DNA of 8,809 nucleotides. Origin: DYGX01 sp035325905 (GTDB taxonomy: Bacteria > Chloroflexota > Anaerolineae > Aggregatilineales > Aggregatilineaceae). How positions within the stretch are numbered: position 1 is the first letter of the stretch; each line of letters begins with the position of its first letter. The stretch covers positions 1-8,809 of the forward strand of contig DAOKYY010000120.1 of the NCBI GenBank assembly GCA_035325905.1. Direction: 5' to 3'. Position numbers and translations under genes: made by a program. Of this stretch, positions 6,671 through 8,809 are shown piece by piece. Below the pieces are notes generated by a model. That model ran no database searches. It was given only the letters and a program-made list of their open reading frames with translations, and was not told the DNA's origin.

Positions 6671-6684
6671 CATTGTACACAATG
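6671..6684. promoter_or_regulatory. Inverted repeat overlapping the phosphate permease promoter
   Basis: CATTGT and ACAATG are complementary arms around a 2-bp centre (AC). The site covers the proposed -10 box of the permease gene, a classic place for a repressor operator. It is also one of the few AT-rich spots in the region, and a 6-bp arm is short, so it may be incidental to the promoter sequence. Confidence 0.35.
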
Positions 6685-6700
6685 ACGGGCGAGTTCACAG
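6672..6700 (-). promoter_or_regulatory. Candidate promoter for the phosphate permease gene
   Basis: On the minus strand TACAAT (6672-6677, five of six consensus) lies 17 nt after CTGTGA (6695-6700, three of six). Transcription would start near 6665 and give a leader of nearly 90 nt that contains the hairpins described at 6596-6635. Confidence 0.45.
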
Positions 6701-6742
6701 GCTGAGGTCCCGATCATCCAAGCGGATTTGCCGGCGATCGGC

Positions 6743-6748
6743 TATAGT
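6743..6748 (+). promoter_or_regulatory. Candidate -10 box for the secreted M15-like protein gene
   Basis: TATAGT (five of six) lies 61 nt before the chosen GTG start at 6809. No good -35 is seen at 17 nt spacing. If used, transcription begins near 6755, which excludes the longer reading frame starting at the TTG at 6728. Confidence 0.3.
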
Positions 6749-6808
6749 CTGGCGCTGCGCTGGCGCAACGGGACGTCAAGGTGCGGGCCGGACGAAGGTA
6801 AGCGATCG

Positions 6809-7546
6809 GTGACTGGGCGATTTCTCTGGCTGGCGGGGTTAAGCCTGGCCGTGCTGGTGGCAATCGGCGCGCTCGGCGCGGCGGTTCCGGGCGGCGCTTT
6901 GGTCGCGGCGCAGCAGGCCGCCACGCCGACGCCGTTCGTCGAGCCGCCGGGCTGCCAGCCGCCGCCGGACGATCTGACGCGCCACTGGGTCAGCGTCGGC
7001 ATCTTCAACGCGCGCACGCTGGCGATGCTCGATCACGCGCAGGCGCTCTACGACGCGCAGGGCGGGGTGATCGATCTACGCGTGGCGCTGACGCAGGGCA
7101 GCTACACCGGCGGGGCGCTGGCCGCCAGCTTTGGCACGCACGATGGCGGGGGTGCGGTCGATTTGTCGGTGCGCAGCCCGGTGACGTGGGAAGTGCTGTA
7201 CGGCGAAATCGAGCCGCTGATCGCCGCGCTGCGGACCGCGGGTTTCGCGGCCTGGCTACGCGACACCGGCGAGCTGTATCCCGACTCGCCGGTTCATATC
7301 CACGCAATCGCGCTGGGCGACCCGGACCTGTCCGAGGCGGCGCGCGCCCAGATCGACGGGCGCTTTGGCTATTTGCGCGGCTATGATGGCTTGCCGCGCC
7401 TCGACGGCGTCCCGGTCGCTGACCGGCACGGCGGGCCGGTGCTGTGCCGGTGGATGCTCGACGCGGGGCTGCGCGACATGCGCGGCGAGCGCAATCCGCT
7501 GCCGACGCCGGGCGGCACATCCATCGCCGTAACTGACCTACCCTGA
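6809..7546 (+). CDS. Secreted protein with Hedgehog/DD-peptidase (M15-like) zinc-ligand pattern
   Basis: From the GTG at 6809 the product has 245 residues. It begins with a short basic end (MTGR) and a hydrophobic stretch to about residue 34, ending ALVAAQQ, so a signal peptide or anchor is likely. There is no lipobox. A short Thr/Pro-rich linker follows. The mature part contains THDGGGAVDL with H111 and D118, which fits the HxxGxAxD metal motif of M15 peptidases and Hedgehog domains. It then has VHIHAI with H163 and H165, fitting the second ligand site. The Glu normally three residues before that His (as in ExWH) is replaced by Ser (or Val, depending on the His), so ordinary D,D-carboxypeptidase activity is doubtful. 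C49 and C213 could form a disulfide. A weak GAAGG precedes the start by about 10 nt. The exact function is not recognised. The MFS gene follows in the same direction after 34 nt. Confidence 0.7.
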   Translation: MTGRFLWLAGLSLAVLVAIGALGAAVPGGALVAAQQAATPTPFVEPPGCQPPPDDLTRHWVSVGIFNARTLAMLDHAQALYDAQGGVIDLRVALTQGSYTGGALAASFGTHDGGGAVDLSVRSPVTWEVLYGEIEPLIAALRTAGFAAWLRDTGELYPDSPVHIHAIALGDPDLSEAARAQIDGRFGYLRGYDGLPRLDGVPVADRHGGPVLCRWMLDAGLRDMRGERNPLPTPGGTSIAVTDLP

Positions 7547-7580
7547 GCGAGCGTGTCTCTGGCGCACAAGCGAGCAGGCC

Positions 7581-8786
7581 GTGAACTCTTACCGTCCATC
7601 ACGTACCGTGTTCCGGCGCAATGGGCGCACCGGCCCGCTGGGGCTGCGCGCGCAGATCGTCGCTTTTACGCTGGCCCGGCTGGTGCTCAACACTGGGCAT
7701 CGGATGGTTTACCCCTTCCTGCCCGCCATCGCGCGCGGGCTGGGCGTAGAGCTGGAAGCCGTGGCGCTGGCTGTCACGGCGCGCTCCGCGCTGGGGCTGA
7801 TCAGCCCGCTGTTTGGCTCGCTGGCGGACCGGCGCGGGCGGCGCGTGGCGATGCTCGTCGGGCTGGGGCTGTTCTCGCTCGGCATGGCGTTGATCGCGGT
7901 TTGGCCGGTCTATCCCGCGCTGGTGGCCGGGCTGCTGCTGGCGAGCGCCGCGAAGCTGATCTTCGACCCGGCGATGCAGGCATACATCGGAGACCGGGTG
8001 CCCTATGCCCGGCGCGGGCGCGCGCTGGCAGTGACCGAGCTAAGCTGGTCGTTCGCGTTCCTGCTGGGGATGCCGCTGGCGGGCTGGCTGATCGCGCGGG
8101 CCGATAGCTGGCGCGCGCCGTTCCCCTGGCTGGCGGGCCTCGCGCTGGTCGCGGTGGTTGGGCTGTTCCGCGCTATCCCGCCTGACCGGCCGGCTCCCGG
8201 AACGCGGCTCTCGCTGGCAGCAGGTGTGCGGATCGTGCTCCAGCATCCGGCGGCGCTGGCGGCGCTGGCAGTGGGCTTGCTGATCTCGCTGGCGAATGAG
8301 ATGGTGTTCATCGTCTACGGGGCCTGGCTGGAAGATGCCTTTGGCTTGAGAGTCGCCGCGCTAGGGCTGGCGTCGGCGGTGATCGGCGTGTCGGAGCTGG
8401 CAGCGGAAGGCGGCGTGGCCGGGATCGTCGATCGCATTGGTAAGCGGCGCGCGGTCATTCTCGGCAGCGCCGGCACGGCCCTGGCAAGCCTGTTGCTGCC
8501 CGTCGCCGGGTTCAGTGTGGTTGGGGCGCTGGCCGGGCTGTTCCTTTTCTTCCTGACATTCGAGTTCGCGCTGGTCAGCTTGGTGCCGCTCATGACGGAG
8601 CTGGTGCCGGGCGCCAGAGCGACGATGATGGCGGGCAACGTCACCGCGCTGTCGGCGGGGCGGATGCTCGGCGCGCTGCTCGGCCCGCTGCTGTTTTCGC
8701 TGGGGCTGACGGCGAACACGCTGGCCGCCGCCGCGATGAACGTGGCCGCCGTGGTGATCGTGCTGCTCTGGGTGCAGCGAGACTAG
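7581..8786 (+). CDS. Major facilitator superfamily transporter
   Basis: A 401-residue membrane protein with the two-halves plan of a 12-helix MFS carrier. The first half holds the motif A loop GSLADRRGRR (79-88) between helices 2 and 3. The second half holds the degenerate counterpart GIVDRIGKRR (281-290). Hydrophobic segments recur through the rest to the C-terminus. Charged residues within helices (R33, E153, E240, E272) could be transport-relevant. The family resemblance is to drug-efflux or sugar-type MFS proteins, and the substrate cannot be told. The GTG at 7581 has only a poor ribosome-binding site. A second GTG nine codons later (7608) would also leave helix 1 intact. With 34 nt between them, it is probably cotranscribed with the secreted M15-like gene, though nothing ties the two functionally. 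Only 23 nt follow the stop, and no terminator is visible in them. Confidence 0.88.
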   Translation: MNSYRPSRTVFRRNGRTGPLGLRAQIVAFTLARLVLNTGHRMVYPFLPAIARGLGVELEAVALAVTARSALGLISPLFGSLADRRGRRVAMLVGLGLFSLGMALIAVWPVYPALVAGLLLASAAKLIFDPAMQAYIGDRVPYARRGRALAVTELSWSFAFLLGMPLAGWLIARADSWRAPFPWLAGLALVAVVGLFRAIPPDRPAPGTRLSLAAGVRIVLQHPAALAALAVGLLISLANEMVFIVYGAWLEDAFGLRVAALGLASAVIGVSELAAEGGVAGIVDRIGKRRAVILGSAGTALASLLLPVAGFSVVGALAGLFLFFLTFEFALVSLVPLMTELVPGARATMMAGNVTALSAGRMLGALLGPLLFSLGLTANTLAAAAMNVAAVVIVLLWVQRD

Positions 8787-8809
8787 AAGCTGTTATGAAC
8801 TTTCCAGAC

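Noticed and set aside
5405..6682. Long open frame on the minus strand overlapping the permease
   Set aside because: It lies in another frame of the same strand as the permease and is Arg/Gly-rich with no recognisable motif. The permease frame carries all PiT signatures.
6589..6684. Possible tRNA gene on the minus strand (T-arm-like GCGGG-TTCGAAG-CCTGC, reminiscent of a tRNA-Sec 3' half)
   Set aside because: No matching acceptor 5' strand at the right distance and no D-arm. The upstream hairpin loop has 9 nt and no T33, so it cannot be an anticodon arm.
6728..6808. N-terminal extension of the M15-like gene from a TTG at 6728
   Set aside because: It would put 27 polar residues before the signal sequence, has no ribosome-binding site, and overlaps a candidate -10 box.
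1..8809. Phage, IS element, CRISPR array, toxin-antitoxin or defence system
   Set aside because: No transposase, integrase, repeat array or defence-type motif was seen. The gene content is metabolic and transport-related.

Overview
The window is GC-rich, densely coded, and shows no phage, insertion-sequence, CRISPR or RNA-gene signature. The protein set suggests a Chloroflexota (Anaerolineae-like) or similar GC-rich environmental bacterium: a corrinoid C1 cassette with a RACo-type activator and a DUF1638 protein, and a PiT-type phosphate permease. That taxonomic call comes from family resemblance only and is not proven. Four of the seven complete genes appear to use GTG starts.

Layout, left to right. 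(1) Positions 1-1276, minus strand: the N-terminal 425 residues of an ABC exporter half-transporter, cut by the window edge before Walker A. (2) Positions 1277-1488: a divergent intergenic region with a candidate promoter for each side and, between them, a 26-bp near-perfect palindrome. (3) Positions 1489-5581, plus strand: a tight four-gene operon of a B12-binding corrinoid protein, a DUF1638 protein (4-nt overlap), a RACo-like [2Fe-2S]/ASKHA corrinoid activator, and a methyltetrahydrofolate:corrinoid methyltransferase-like protein. (4) Positions 5578-6576, minus strand: a PiT-family phosphate permease, tail-to-tail with the operon and sharing 4 nt, with a structured leader and promoter upstream. 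(5) Positions 6809-8786, plus strand: a secreted protein with a Hedgehog/DD-peptidase (M15-like) zinc-ligand pattern, then an MFS transporter.

How the genes work together. The central operon has most parts of a methyl-transfer relay. The corrinoid protein carries the methyl group on cobalamin. The AcsE/MtgA-like protein exchanges it with tetrahydrofolate. The RACo-like protein rescues cobalamin that has been oxidised to Co(II). Known relays of this kind also need a substrate methyltransferase (MttB/MtgB, MtaB or MtbB type), and none is encoded in the operon, which is bounded on both sides by genes of opposite orientation. Either that enzyme lies elsewhere, or the DUF1638 protein, which has several Cys/His residues in family-like motifs, takes part in the substrate step. 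That second option is a hypothesis and is the most interesting point in the window. The flanking transporters and the secreted protein have no evident functional link to the operon.
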